DNA of 64,000 nt from Granulicatella elegans ATCC 700633 (GTDB lineage: Bacteria > Bacillota > Bacilli > Lactobacillales > Aerococcaceae). Numbering within the stretch: the stretch's first letter is position 1; every line of letters begins with the position of its first letter. The notes beneath the pieces were generated by a model. That model was not told the DNA's origin, did not search any database, and saw only the letters and a program-made list of their open reading frames with translations. Made by a program: the position numbers and the translations under genes. The DNA lies in contig NZ_KI391971.1 in assembly GCF_000162475.2 (NCBI RefSeq), positions 1,198,911 to 1,262,910 of the forward strand, read 5' to 3'. This document shows, one piece after another, positions 17,807 through 26,800 of this stretch.

Positions 17807-18313
17807 ATGAAAAATACAAAAGAATTACATGAATATGCACTATCACTTCTTCACGAACGTGGAGTTGAGTTAGAAGAAATTGCAAAATTAGTTCATTTCT
17901 TACAAGAACCATATTTTCCTAATTTAACGCTTGAACACTGCTACAATAATGTTGAATTTGTTCTAAAAAAACGTGAAGTACAAAACGCTATTATTACAGG
18001 AATTGAGTTAGATAAATTAGCAGAAAAAAATCAACTATCTCAACCATTAAATGATATTCTTACAAAAGATGAAGGTTTATATGGTGTAGACGAAATTCTT
18101 GCTTTATCTATCGTAAATGTATATGGTTCTATCGGATTTACAAACTATGGTTATATCGATAAAGTAAAACCAGGAATTTTAGAATTATTAAATGATAAAT
18201 CAAGTGGCTACTGCCACACTTTCTTAGATGATATTGTAGGTGCTATCGCAGCAGCAGCAGCAAGTCGTGTAGCCCACGGATATCCAGAATACCAAGGAGC
18301 AGAATTGGATTAA
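17807..18313 (+). CDS. pgpA: Phosphatidylglycerophosphatase A-like protein (PgpA/LtrC type)
   Basis: The 168-residue protein has the PgpA domain: VNVYGSIGFTNYGYIDK, and late FLDDIVGAIAAAAASRVAHGYPEY with the acidic pair used in metal binding. Family members remove phosphate from phosphatidylglycerophosphate. Short Gram-positive members of this type lack strong membrane helices, as here, so the exact substrate is less certain. The start at 17807 is fixed by GGAAGGAG; the open frame runs 54 bases further upstream through a hairpin and is not coding there. Confidence 0.82.
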   Translation: MKNTKELHEYALSLLHERGVELEEIAKLVHFLQEPYFPNLTLEHCYNNVEFVLKKREVQNAIITGIELDKLAEKNQLSQPLNDILTKDEGLYGVDEILALSIVNVYGSIGFTNYGYIDKVKPGILELLNDKSSGYCHTFLDDIVGAIAAAAASRVAHGYPEYQGAELD

Positions 18314-18351
18314 TTAGGTAACATAACATTAAATAAAATAAACTTTTTTAA

Positions 18352-18407
18352 AGTAGCAAGGACGGCAAGGAAATCGATATTACAATTTCCTTGCCGTCCT
18401 TTTGCAA
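18352..18407 (-). terminator. Bidirectional terminator, probably a degenerate structured repeat (copy D)
   Basis: AAGGACGGCAAGGAAAT pairs with ATTTCCTTGCCGTCCTT; T-rich stretches flank both sides, serving pgpA (+) and the CpXC gene (-). On the minus strand it begins GTTGCAAAAGGACGGCA and ends GCTAC, like the start and end of the repeat family, and it lies 12 bases after a minus-strand stop. It is best read as a collapsed copy in which one perfect hairpin replaces the junction. Confidence 0.75.
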
Positions 18408-18419
18408 CCTCAGCGAAGC

Positions 18420-19124
18420 CTAGTTTTCGTCTTCCTCCAATTCTTCGAGACGCTTTTTCATAATTTTCTTAATTTCATAAGTATCAACTTCATACTGTAT
18501 ACATTCACACTCTTCAGCAAAAGCTTCTAAAATCGCCTCATATTCCTCTTCATCAAATTCTACTGCAAATACAGGACGACCATCTTGTACACCAACAAAA
18601 GCTCTGTCTTGATCATCTATAAATACTAAATAATCAAATTCTTTATCAAAATCATACTCAAGCTCCATATATGATTTCAGCAATTCGACTGCTACATCAT
18701 TTAAACCCGCTTCAAAAATGACCATCTTTTCCACTGCTGAACTATAGTTCGGTTCAAAACGAATACGGTAACCCTCTTCATCTAATGCACGAACTTCAAG
18801 AACAAAATCTTTTTCTTCTTCTGATGTAATTCCTAATCCATGTGACACTTGCATGAGTTTAACACCATTATCATATTCATTGTCACTATAATAAATACGA
18901 TATTTCTTTTCCTGATTATCGATCACAATTTCCTCTTGATCTTTTAACACAGTATATTCTTCTCGACAATAGGGACATTCAAATTCAAAAATAGACGCAT
19001 CCAAAAGATAAGGAATCAATTCCCGTTGTCTTGGTAATTCGATTTTTTGATATTCACGTATCCCAAAATGTCGTCTACAATGCAAACATCTAATCTCTCT
19101 ATCTACAAATAATTTTTCTGTCAT
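18420..19124 (-). CDS. CpXC domain protein (paralogue 2)
   Basis: The 234-residue acidic protein opens with a zinc-ribbon-like CpXC domain (CLHC at about 13-16, CPYC at about 51-54). A mixed alpha/beta region rich in Glu and Asp follows (LEVEALDEEGYRIRF-like; here VLEVRALDEEGYRIRF). It shares the N-terminal layout and length with the protein at 15425. It begins 12 bases after the stop of the WapI-like gene at 19137, so the two form an operon. Function is unknown. Confidence 0.8.
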   Translation of the reverse strand: MTEKLFVDREIRCLHCRRHFGIREYQKIELPRQRELIPYLLDASIFEFECPYCREEYTVLKDQEEIVIDNQEKKYRIYYSDNEYDNGVKLMQVSHGLGITSEEEKDFVLEVRALDEEGYRIRFEPNYSSAVEKMVIFEAGLNDVAVELLKSYMELEYDFDKEFDYLVFIDDQDRAFVGVQDGRPVFAVEFDEEEYEAILEAFAEECECIQYEVDTYEIKKIMKKRLEELEEDEN

Positions 19125-19136
19125 CTCTTCACCTAT

Positions 19137-20393
19137 TTACTCTATATTCATCCAAATCGTAGCATCTTCATCGTCCACATAAGTTTTCCATGCTACTCCA
19201 AAGGAAGCCTTCTTCGCTGCTGGTGGATAGTAAACGACACCATTCGAATCCACTTCAATCTCATAGTGTTCTGGATCTACCTTTTCAGCCCACATTCCAA
19301 CTGCTAGCTGATTCCACTGCCACTGTGCTCCTAATAAATCAATTCCCTCATAAGATTTAATATAGCGCATTTCCTCGAAATCCATCGAAGTTTTTAATAC
19401 AACCGTTTTGCCTGCTAACTCCTCTAATTGAGCTGGTCTTAAACGATACGAACCATTGACTAAATTTTCTTTCCATACTCTTAATTTCGTAAATTCGTAA
19501 TGCATTGGAATGACTTCTCCATCTGCTTCCAGCCAAAATTCCCCAATCGTTGTTTTTAAAATATGCACAGGATTGACCGTTTTATTTTTGCTTCCGAAAA
19601 TTGTTTTTTCTCTTAATTCATTTTCTCTAGAATTATAAATAATCTGTTCTCTTGGAATGGATAACTGATACTCGCTCACAGCTTCTTGTTGGGAAGAAAC
19701 AACATTTGTGATATATTTCAATTCTTCTATTGGAAAATCAGCTGCCTCTTCATCTCCATAAAAGACTTTTTCAACGAAAGCTTCCACTTCTTGGAAATAT
19801 TCTCCAACCGGAACTGTTACATAATCGCCCACTTCTACTTCTAGATTTTTATGACATAAATATACATATTGTTTTCGACTGCCTTCAAAGCTTACACGGC
19901 AATATTTATATTCTCCATCTTGATAAGTCGGCTCAACTTTTTCTTTTGAGGCAACACTGAATTCACGGCAAGATTCTAAGAAGTCTAATAATTTAAAAAT
20001 TTCTTCTTCAAATAAACTAATCTCATAATATTCTGTTAAATATCTTCCACCTTTGATAAAAGGACGCAATCGAATTCCTAATAAGCAGACATCTGATTCA
20101 TATTCTTTAGGAGAAAAATATAAAGCAATATCCTCTTCTTCAAATGATAAATGCCAAGGTTCTGTTCCTTCATTTTCTTTCATTTTTCTTAAAGATTCAA
20201 TCCATTGATCCACTTCTCTTACACGGAGAAATTCTCCATTAACTTTTAAAGATACAAAAGCATTTTCAATCGAACATTTTCCATGCACCCATTGATTAGG
20301 AGTAGCTTCTTTTCCAATCGTACTTCCATCAAACTCAAATGACAAAGTTGTACCTAGAAATAATTTTTCTTTAAAACGAACTTTATTTCTCAT
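19137..20393 (-). CDS. Hypothetical protein with a WapI-like region
   Basis: The 418-residue soluble acidic protein starts at the ATG 20393, placed by GGGAGG; twelve upstream in-frame residues are unlikely to be translated. The first 160 residues (SLKVNGEFLRVREVDQWIESL, ALYFSPKEYE) resemble the WapI-family immunity-like fold. A central strand-rich part (YVYLCHKNLEVEVGDYVTVPVG) looks like a small beta domain. The C-terminal third is unassigned. It precedes a CpXC gene, and the pair may act together. Not recognised with certainty. Confidence 0.65.
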   Translation of the reverse strand: MRNKVRFKEKLFLGTTLSFEFDGSTIGKEATPNQWVHGKCSIENAFVSLKVNGEFLRVREVDQWIESLRKMKENEGTEPWHLSFEEEDIALYFSPKEYESDVCLLGIRLRPFIKGGRYLTEYYEISLFEEEIFKLLDFLESCREFSVASKEKVEPTYQDGEYKYCRVSFEGSRKQYVYLCHKNLEVEVGDYVTVPVGEYFQEVEAFVEKVFYGDEEAADFPIEELKYITNVVSSQQEAVSEYQLSIPREQIIYNSRENELREKTIFGSKNKTVNPVHILKTTIGEFWLEADGEVIPMHYEFTKLRVWKENLVNGSYRLRPAQLEELAGKTVVLKTSMDFEEMRYIKSYEGIDLLGAQWQWNQLAVGMWAEKVDPEHYEIEVDSNGVVYYPPAAKKASFGVAWKTYVDDEDATIWMNIE

Positions 20394-20493
20394 ATAATTC
20401 CTCCCTGTTCTTCTCTTGTATCTTATCATTTTTCAATTTTATTCGCTATTAATATAGGTGGATATTGCCATCTCACATTTCATATGATAAACT

Positions 20494-20517
20494 GTTGTTA
20501 AGTTATAAATTAACAAC
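20494..20517. promoter_or_regulatory. Palindromic operator candidate of the HdiR-type repressor
   Basis: GTTGTTA and TAACAAC form a perfect inverted repeat around a 10-base AT-rich centre, ending 3 bases from the AGGAGG-like site of the repressor gene. A TATGAT at 20483-20488 could be the -10 box. A repressor bound here would shut off its own operon. Confidence 0.65.
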
Positions 20518-20528
20518 GGAGGTGTATC

Positions 20529-21212
20529 ATGTTTTCAGCAAATCGGCTAAAAGAAATCCGTACTCAACAAGGGTATTCTCAATCTTTTATCGCCAAACAA
20601 CTAGAAATTAGTCGAGTAGCTTACCATCATTGGGAAAATGGAAAAACCATTCCAAATCAAAAAAATTTAATCGCATTAGCAGACATTTTCAATGTAGAAG
20701 CCAGTTATTTTGAATCGGAATATACCATTGTGACAAACTATTTACAACTGCATTCGAATAATCAAAAAAAAGCAGAACACTATGTAGAGCAATTGCTTCA
20801 TCAGCAACAAAGTCAAAAAACGCTCTATCCGATTACCGTATTAGCAGAAGTAAAACTTTCTGCCGGATTAGGAAAAGGAATTTTTGATGAATATGAAACA
20901 GAAATTGTCTACTCTCCAACAGAGCAACGAGGGTATGATATTGCTGCATGGATTCAAGGAGATTCGATGAGTCCCGCTTATCAAAATGGTGAAGTCGCTC
21001 TTATTCAAGCTAATGGATTTGACTATGATGGAGCAGTCTATGCCCTAACATGGAACGAGGCCGTTTATATTAAGAAATTATATCGAGACGAACAAGGCTT
21101 TAGAATGGTTTCTTTAAATCCGAATTACTCAGAGCAATTCATTCCTTATGAAGAAAATCCACAAGTAGTTGGACTCGTCGTGAATCACTTTATGCCGGTA
21201 TCTGCTTCCTAG
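20529..21212 (+). CDS. hdiR: SOS-type repressor: XRE domain plus S24 peptidase (HdiR-like)
   Basis: The 227-residue protein has an N-terminal XRE helix-turn-helix (LKEIRTQQGYSQSFIAKQLEISRVAYHHWENG) and a C-terminal LexA/S24 autoprotease. The cleavage bond is probably Ala-Gly in KLSAGLGKG (about 116). The Ser nucleophile lies in GDSMSP and the Lys general base in YIKKLYR. In Lactococcus and streptococci, HdiR is cleaved on DNA damage and derepresses a umuC-like gene, and the same gene order occurs here. The operator candidate is at 20494-20517. Confidence 0.9.
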   Translation: MFSANRLKEIRTQQGYSQSFIAKQLEISRVAYHHWENGKTIPNQKNLIALADIFNVEASYFESEYTIVTNYLQLHSNNQKKAEHYVEQLLHQQQSQKTLYPITVLAEVKLSAGLGKGIFDEYETEIVYSPTEQRGYDIAAWIQGDSMSPAYQNGEVALIQANGFDYDGAVYALTWNEAVYIKKLYRDEQGFRMVSLNPNYSEQFIPYEENPQVVGLVVNHFMPVSAS

Positions 21213-21221
21213 AGGTTCAAA

Positions 21222-22637
21222 ATGACCGTTATTGATTATGCAAGAGAACCACATAGTGATATTGCCTTTATTGATATGAAATCATTCTATGCTAGTGTGG
21301 AGTGTGTAGACCGTGGATTGAATCCATTAACAACTTGCCTTTGTGTCATGAGTCGTGCAGATAATGCTAATGGACTGATTCTTGCTTCTTCCCCTATTTT
21401 TAAGAAAATTTTTGGAAAAGCAAATGTCAGTCGCTCTTATGATTTACCTTTTCATATTCAAACAAGAAAATTCAATCTAGCTGCTGCAAAAAGACAAAGT
21501 TTACCCATCAATCAAAATTTTATACGTTATGTAGAAAATTGGGCGCAAAAAACATTAATTGTACCCCCAAGAATGGATCGCTACATTGAAAAAAATATGG
21601 AAATTCAAAAGATTTTTCAAAGATTTGCTGCACCGACAGATATTCTTCCTTATTCCATTGATGAAGCTTTTATTGATTTAACTTCTTCCTTGAATTATTT
21701 TATCTCGCATCATCAATTCACTAAAAAGGAAAAATTAGATGTTCTTTCTTCCAAAATCCAACAAGAAATATGGAGAAAAACAGGAATTATCTCAACTGTT
21801 GGAATGAGCAATGCAAATCCCCTTCTTGCTAAACTAGCTCTCGATAATGAAGCTAAAAAAACAAAAACAATGCGAGCAAACTGGTCCTATGAAGATGTGG
21901 AAACAAAGGTATGGGCGATTCCTTCCTTAACCGATTTCTGGGGAATTGGCAGTAGAACTGAAAAAAGATTACATAAACTAGGCATTCATAATATTCGTGA
22001 ATTAGCTAAGAGTAATCCGGATGATTTACAAAAAGAATTTGGCATCATAGGAGTCCAGCTTTGGTTTCATGCCAATGGGGTTGACGAAAGTAATATCCAT
22101 CAACCGTATAAAGTACAATCAAAAGGAATTGGTAATTCGCAGATTTTACCACGAGATTATATTCATCAAGAAGATGTAGAAGTTGTCTTATCAGAAATGG
22201 TGGAACAAGTAGCCATTCGCTTAAGAAGACGACATAAAAAAACAAAACTCATTTCTATTTATATTGGTTTTTCAAAATATGAAATGAAATCCTCGCTTCA
22301 TTGCCAAGAAGCTATTGAACCAAGTAATCAAACAGCCATCTTAACAAAGGCTGTCTTACAATTATTTCGCAAAAAATATCATAGCGGTGCTGTCCGCCAA
22401 ATTGGAGTACGCTATAGTGACTTAGTGGATGATAAATATTCTATCATTTCATTATTCGATGATCCCATCCTCATGGAAAAAGAGGAAAAATTACAACAAG
22501 CCATTGATGGCATTCGAGATGAATTTGGATTTTTATCGATTCAAAAAGGAACTTCTCTATTAGAAAGTTCGAGAAATATTGCTCGTAGCAAACTCATTGG
22601 AGGACATTCTGCTGGAGGATTGGAGGGATTAAAATGA
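21222..22637 (+). CDS. Y-family translesion DNA polymerase, UmuC/ImpB-MucB-SamB type
   Basis: The 471-residue polymerase has the catalytic motifs FIDMKSFYASVECVDRG (first metal-binding Asp) and PYSIDEAFIDLT (SxDE). A helix-hairpin-helix region follows (FWGIGSRTEKRLHKLGIHNIREL), then a little-finger domain. It copies past damaged bases with low fidelity. It starts 9 bases after hdiR with a modest AGAGG site and overlaps the next gene by 4 bases. Length and motifs look intact, so the enzyme should be active once the SOS repressor is cleaved. Confidence 0.94.
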   Translation: MTVIDYAREPHSDIAFIDMKSFYASVECVDRGLNPLTTCLCVMSRADNANGLILASSPIFKKIFGKANVSRSYDLPFHIQTRKFNLAAAKRQSLPINQNFIRYVENWAQKTLIVPPRMDRYIEKNMEIQKIFQRFAAPTDILPYSIDEAFIDLTSSLNYFISHHQFTKKEKLDVLSSKIQQEIWRKTGIISTVGMSNANPLLAKLALDNEAKKTKTMRANWSYEDVETKVWAIPSLTDFWGIGSRTEKRLHKLGIHNIRELAKSNPDDLQKEFGIIGVQLWFHANGVDESNIHQPYKVQSKGIGNSQILPRDYIHQEDVEVVLSEMVEQVAIRLRRRHKKTKLISIYIGFSKYEMKSSLHCQEAIEPSNQTAILTKAVLQLFRKKYHSGAVRQIGVRYSDLVDDKYSIISLFDDPILMEKEEKLQQAIDGIRDEFGFLSIQKGTSLLESSRNIARSKLIGGHSAGGLEGLK

Positions 22638-23014
22638 TTGATCGTTCTTATTTACCCTTTCGTTCTGCTCGCTTATATCAAGATCGAAAAATGGCAAAGT
22701 GGATGGGATTTTTCCTTTCTGAACATACAAGCGCATTAGAAGATGATGCAATCCCTATCCCTACTCATTCACAACTCAGTTTAGAAGAAAAATATTTATT
22801 ATTAGGGCAATTACAGTTATATTCTTTAAAAGCTCATATTTCTATTCTTGAAAACAAGCAACTGTTGCACTATACAGGCACATTAGAAAATCTCACTGCT
22901 ACAGAATGTTTATTAAAACTCTGTAATGGCTATCAAAGAATTTTTATTGAAAATATTGTCTCTATTCAACAAGTAGAGGAGGAACAGGATGAATCAACAA
23001 GATTATTATCGTAA
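22634..23014 (+). CDS. YolD-like family protein
   Basis: This 126-residue protein contains the YolD-like core: DRSYLPFRSARLYQDRKMAKWMGFFLSEH, then a strand-rich end with NGYQRIFIENIVSIQ. YolD proteins are commonly encoded next to UmuC-like polymerases and are thought to assist them or act as small SOS accessory factors. The ATG overlaps the stop of the polymerase gene (ATGA). The next gene starts inside its 3' end. Confidence 0.85.
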   Translation: MIDRSYLPFRSARLYQDRKMAKWMGFFLSEHTSALEDDAIPIPTHSQLSLEEKYLLLGQLQLYSLKAHISILENKQLLHYTGTLENLTATECLLKLCNGYQRIFIENIVSIQQVEEEQDESTRLLS

Positions 23015-23333
23015 TGAACTGCAAATGAATTATTTTAGTGAAGAGTACCTTCGTTTTGAAGAAGATTTTTATCGCTATTCTTCTCTAACGATTCCTCTGA
23101 CTTTTTTAATTGATGATGTATTATTATCCATGGCAAAATCAAATCGTCCTTATTTTAAGTTGAATAAGAAAAATGCATTGGATCATCAGGATCATTATTT
23201 TCTCTTTACAATTGAAAAAGAAGCAACTCAACCATCGATTCGACTCTATCGCTATCGTTGCGTTACTCATTCACTAGAACAATTAAAACAACAGTATCTT
23301 TCACAACAACAAAAACAGCTCTCTCCTAATTAG
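22989..23333 (+). CDS. DUF5960-like protein, last gene of the SOS cassette
   Basis: This 114-residue protein overlaps the YolD-like gene by 26 bases and has GAGGAGGAAC just before its ATG. Its length, gene context and segments such as FEEDFYRYSSLTIPLTFLIDDVLLSM match the DUF5960 proteins that follow umuC-yolD in streptococci and enterococci. Function is unknown. It has a Gln-rich tail (QQYLSQQQKQLS). An intrinsic terminator begins inside its last codons. Confidence 0.75.
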   Translation: MNQQDYYRNELQMNYFSEEYLRFEEDFYRYSSLTIPLTFLIDDVLLSMAKSNRPYFKLNKKNALDHQDHYFLFTIEKEATQPSIRLYRYRCVTHSLEQLKQQYLSQQQKQLSPN

Positions 23334-23348
23334 GAAAGAGCTGTTTTT
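23311..23348 (+). terminator. Intrinsic terminator of the SOS cassette
   Basis: AAAACAGCTCTCTCCT pairs with AGGAAAGAGCTGTTTT, followed by T residues. The left arm overlaps the last codons of the DUF5960-like gene. Confidence 0.88.
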
Positions 23349-23430
23349 ATAATAGACGAACCATAGTAGCTCTAGGCATGAAACCATAGGTTTGCTGCCG
23401 TCCGCCTGCTACTATAACAGGAAGTCATTT
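23349..23430 (-). repeat. Structured 3'-UTR repeat, short copy E
   Basis: On the minus strand it begins 9 bases after the ileS stop. It has GTAGCA...GCTAC closing arms with ATAGTAG/CTACTAT and hairpin P2 (AAACC TAT GGTTT between AGC and CAT). The P2 closing triplet is GGC/GCC here instead of GCC/GGC, a compensatory swap. P3 and P4 are missing. No T run follows. Confidence 0.78.
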
Positions 23431-23438
23431 AAAACTTA

Positions 23439-26228
23439 TTATTCTTCTTCGCCATTAAGCGCTTCTGGATAAAATTCACGCACAATTGTCGCACAACGAT
23501 GACATAATGTTGGAGCATCTTCTAATGTTCCTACTTCTACTTTCACCGCACGACAACGTTGACAAGTTTCACCTTGTGCATGTTCAACAACCACTGAAAC
23601 ACCTTCACCTTGAACAGCATTTTCAGGAGCTGCAGTTCCTACTGGCGCAACTTCTAATTGACTAACAATGAATAATTGAGCAACATCTGTTTGTAAGCTG
23701 TCTAATAAATCAGCCACTTCTTGAGTTGGATATAATGTCACTTTTGCTTCAAAGTTTTTACCAATTAATTTTTCATTACGAGCTTCTTCTAATGCTTTAA
23801 GAGCTGTATTACGAACTTTAAAGAATTCAGCCCAACGAGCTAAAATAGCTTCTTCACCTTCATAATGAGTTACTTCAGGGAATTCTGCTAATTGAACATA
23901 AGCTTCCTCTTCTTTCAAGTATTTCCATACTTCTTCTGTTGTATGCACTAAAATTGGACTCAATAATTTTGTTAATTTCACTAAGATATCATACAATACT
24001 GTTTGCATTGCACGACGTTCAAAGCCATTTTCTTGATCAATATACACAACATCTTTAGCAAAGTCTAAATAGAATTGTGATAAGTCAACAGTACAGAAGT
24101 TAATAACCCCTTGGTATACTGTTGAGAATTGATAGTTATCATATGCTTTACGAATACTATCTACTAATTGATTGAAGCGTACTAACATATATTGATCCAC
24201 TGTACGTAAATCTTCAAACGCTACTGCGTGAGCTTTAGGATCAAAATCAGTTGTATTAGCTAACATAAATCTCATTGTATTACGGATTTTACGGTAAACT
24301 TCTGAAACTTGGTTTAAGATATCATCACTAATACGAACGTCTGACTCATAGTCCACAGAACTTACCCATAAACGAATAATATCTGCCCCTTTAGTCTTCA
24401 TTTCTTTAGCTGGAGAAATAACATTTCCTAATGATTTACTCATTTTCTTCCCTTCTCCATCCATTACGAAACCTTGAGAAAGAACTGATTTATATGGAGC
24501 TTGGTGATGAATCGCAACACTTGTTGTTAAACTTGAGTTAAACCAACCACGGTATTGGTCACTACCTTCTAAATACATATCAGCTGGGAATGATAATTCT
24601 TCACGAGTTCCTAAAACTCCAGCATGAGAACTACCTGAGTCGAACCAAACATCCATGATATCTAATTCTTTTGTAAAGATACCATTTGGAGAATCTGGAT
24701 GAGTGAAGCCTTCTGGTAATAAATCTTTCGCATCCCATTCAAACCATACATCTGAACCATGTTTTTCAAAAATTTGAGCAACATGTTCTGTTGTTTCTGG
24801 TGTAATAATTGGTTCACCATTTTCAGCATAAAATACAGGTAATGGAACTCCCCATACACGTTGACGAGAAATTACCCAGTCACCACGATCACGAACCATG
24901 TTATAAATACGAACTTGACCTGAAGGGTGATACCATTTAACGTCATTTTCAATCACATCTAAGATTTCTTGACGGAAGGCATCAATTGAAGCAAACCATT
25001 GAGGTGTCGCACGGAAAATAACTGGTTTTTTCGTACGCCAGTCATGTGGGTAACTGTGTACAAAATAACTTAAGTTTAATAATGCACCTTTTTCAGTTAA
25101 TAAGTCTGTAATAACTTTATTCGCATCTGCATAGAACATTCCTTCAAATCCAGGTGCTTCATCTGTATAACAACCTTGGCTATCTACTGGAGATAATACT
25201 GCTAAATTATATTTACGTGAATAATAGAAGTCGTCTTCCCCGTGTCCAGGAGCTGTATGAACTAAACCAGTACCCGCATCTAATGTTACATAGTCCCCAT
25301 TCATCACTAATGATTCACGTTCATAGAATGGATGCCAAGCTGTCATATATTCTAACGCACTACCAGGGAATTCTTGTAAAATTTCAACATTTTCCCAACC
25401 TAATGTAGCTGTTAATGATTCTACTAAATCTTTAGCAACAACGAATGTTCCAGCAGAAGTTTTTACTTGTGCATAGACATAATCAGGATGAACGAAAATT
25501 CCTAAGTTTGCAGGAAGTGTCCAAGGAGTTGTTGTCCAAATCACAAATGAAGTATCTTCACCCAATAAGCCTTTTCCATCTTTTACTTTGAATGCTACGT
25601 AAATAGAAGCACTTTCTACATCTTTATATTCGATTTCTGCTTCAGCTAATGAAGATTCACTTGATGGAGACCAGTAAATTGGTTTTAATCCTTTATAAAT
25701 ATAGCCGTTTTCAGCCATTTTACCAAATACACGAATTTGTTCTGCTTCGAATTCAGGTTTTAATGTTACATATGGATTATCCCATGTACCAGTTACACCT
25801 AAACGTTTGAACACTGTTCTTTGATTGTCGATTTGACGCCAAGCATATTCTGCACATAATTTACGGAATTCTGCTACTGACATTTTTTTGCGATCAACAC
25901 CTTCAGCATTTGCTAAAGCTTGTTCAATTGGTAAACCATGAGTATCCCAACCAGGAACAAATGGAGCACGGAATCCACTCATTGATTTACTACGTACGAT
26001 AAAGTCTTTTGAAATTTTATTTAACGCATGTCCCATATGAACATCCCCATTGGCATATGGAGGGCCATCATGTAATACGAAAGAAGGTTTACCTTCATTT
26101 TTTAACTGACGTTGCGCATAAAGGTTTGCTTCTTCCCATTCTTGTTGATAATCTAATTCTTTTGTAGGTAAATTCCCACGCATTGGAAATTCTGTTTTTC
26201 CAATTTGCAATGTTTCTTTCATTTTCAT
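23439..26228 (-). CDS. ileS: Isoleucine--tRNA ligase
   Basis: IleRS charges tRNA-Ile and edits valine. With the ATG at 26228 (AAAGGAGG upstream) the protein has 929 residues, the usual size; a longer frame runs into the T-box terminator and is not coding. It has the nucleotide-binding signature HMGH in [12 protein letters not shown], the KMSKS loop in [10 protein letters not shown], the CP1 editing insertion, and a C-terminal zinc finger (CQRC...CHRC). Expression is controlled by the T-box leader upstream. Confidence 0.98.
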   Translation of the reverse strand: MKMKETLQIGKTEFPMRGNLPTKELDYQQEWEEANLYAQRQLKNEGKPSFVLHDGPPYANGDVHMGHALNKISKDFIVRSKSMSGFRAPFVPGWDTHGLPIEQALANAEGVDRKKMSVAEFRKLCAEYAWRQIDNQRTVFKRLGVTGTWDNPYVTLKPEFEAEQIRVFGKMAENGYIYKGLKPIYWSPSSESSLAEAEIEYKDVESASIYVAFKVKDGKGLLGEDTSFVIWTTTPWTLPANLGIFVHPDYVYAQVKTSAGTFVVAKDLVESLTATLGWENVEILQEFPGSALEYMTAWHPFYERESLVMNGDYVTLDAGTGLVHTAPGHGEDDFYYSRKYNLAVLSPVDSQGCYTDEAPGFEGMFYADANKVITDLLTEKGALLNLSYFVHSYPHDWRTKKPVIFRATPQWFASIDAFRQEILDVIENDVKWYHPSGQVRIYNMVRDRGDWVISRQRVWGVPLPVFYAENGEPIITPETTEHVAQIFEKHGSDVWFEWDAKDLLPEGFTHPDSPNGIFTKELDIMDVWFDSGSSHAGVLGTREELSFPADMYLEGSDQYRGWFNSSLTTSVAIHHQAPYKSVLSQGFVMDGEGKKMSKSLGNVISPAKEMKTKGADIIRLWVSSVDYESDVRISDDILNQVSEVYRKIRNTMRFMLANTTDFDPKAHAVAFEDLRTVDQYMLVRFNQLVDSIRKAYDNYQFSTVYQGVINFCTVDLSQFYLDFAKDVVYIDQENGFERRAMQTVLYDILVKLTKLLSPILVHTTEEVWKYLKEEEAYVQLAEFPEVTHYEGEEAILARWAEFFKVRNTALKALEEARNEKLIGKNFEAKVTLYPTQEVADLLDSLQTDVAQLFIVSQLEVAPVGTAAPENAVQGEGVSVVVEHAQGETCQRCRAVKVEVGTLEDAPTLCHRCATIVREFYPEALNGEEE

Positions 26229-26249
26229 TGCATTTCCTCCTTTGTCTAT

Positions 26250-26510
26250 AAAATAAAAAATCCCCTGCAAAAGCAGGGGCGAAAGTTTCGCGGTACCACC
26301 CAAATTCTTGAAAAGTATTCAGTACTTTTCAACTTGGTAAATTGTTAACGCTATTTAGGCGATATTTCTTACTATTATTTCGGAAATATATCTCAGAGAT
26401 GATTTTCTACCTTTGAGGGACATGCTAAACTTCCACCAATCATTAGCTCGCTAATTGTATCAAAAATAGAACGTTCTCGTCCATGAATATCAAAATAATA
26501 CGCTATTTTT
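26250..26510 (-). promoter_or_regulatory. T-box riboswitch (isoleucine) upstream of ileS
   Basis: On the minus strand the leader has the conserved T-box sequence GGGTGGTACCGCG (about 26290-26303). It is followed by the terminator CCCCTGC tttt GCAGGGG and a T run (about 26250-26281). The stem I region includes TTGGTGGAAG and a likely specifier ATC (Ile) at 26398-26400, with a second ATC directly before it. Uncharged tRNA-Ile should favour the antiterminator. Confidence 0.93.
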
Positions 26511-26538
26511 CTAAAAATTGCAAGTACTATCCATTAAC

Positions 26539-26611
26539 CTTTTATAGTAGCAGAAATCATGAAATTCGCAAAACGAAACTGCTAGCGTTCTTTGCCACAG
26601 TTTAAAAAGTC
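26539..26611 (-). repeat. Structured 3'-UTR repeat, degraded short copy F1
   Basis: On the minus strand: GTGGCAAAGAACGCTAGCAG, a P2-like hairpin with TTTCG/CGAAT partial pairing, TCATG and TGCTACTATAAAAG. P3 and P4 are absent and several conserved positions have changed. It lies between copy F2 and the ileS T-box. Confidence 0.6.
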
Positions 26612-26651
26612 AAAGTTCTTTTACGAACTCTCGTAAATACACGTCAAATAG

Positions 26652-26800
26652 AAATGACTTTTTACAGTAGCACAATCATAAAAGCCAAAATAATGGCTTT
26701 TATGATTGGAAATTTCGAGACCCTAGGCTCGAAATTTAGCCATGAGATTTGCAAAGCAAAGCTGCTGGCGTCCTACTGCTACTGTATAAAAAGTCAATTT
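26652..26800 (-). repeat. Structured 3'-UTR repeat, full copy F2
   Basis: On the minus strand it directly follows the TAG of the membrane-protein gene at 26801. Outer arms TTGACTTTTTA/TAAAAAGTCA and GTAGCA/TGCTAC enclose three hairpins. P2 is AG-C-TTTGC/GCAAA-T-CT within AGC...CAT. P3 is AAATTTCGAG/CTCGAAATTT. P4 is CAATCATAAAAGCC/GGCTTTTATGATTG. Stems differ in sequence from copy B, but pairing is complete. Confidence 0.85.

Noticed and set aside
23439-26228. HMGH instead of HIGH in IleRS as an anomaly
   Set aside because: The class I signature tolerates this, and HMGH is usual in Gram-positive IleRS.
26229-26303. Longer N-terminus for ileS
   Set aside because: The extra 25 codons pass through the T-box terminator; the AAAGGAGG-supported ATG at 26228 gives the family start.
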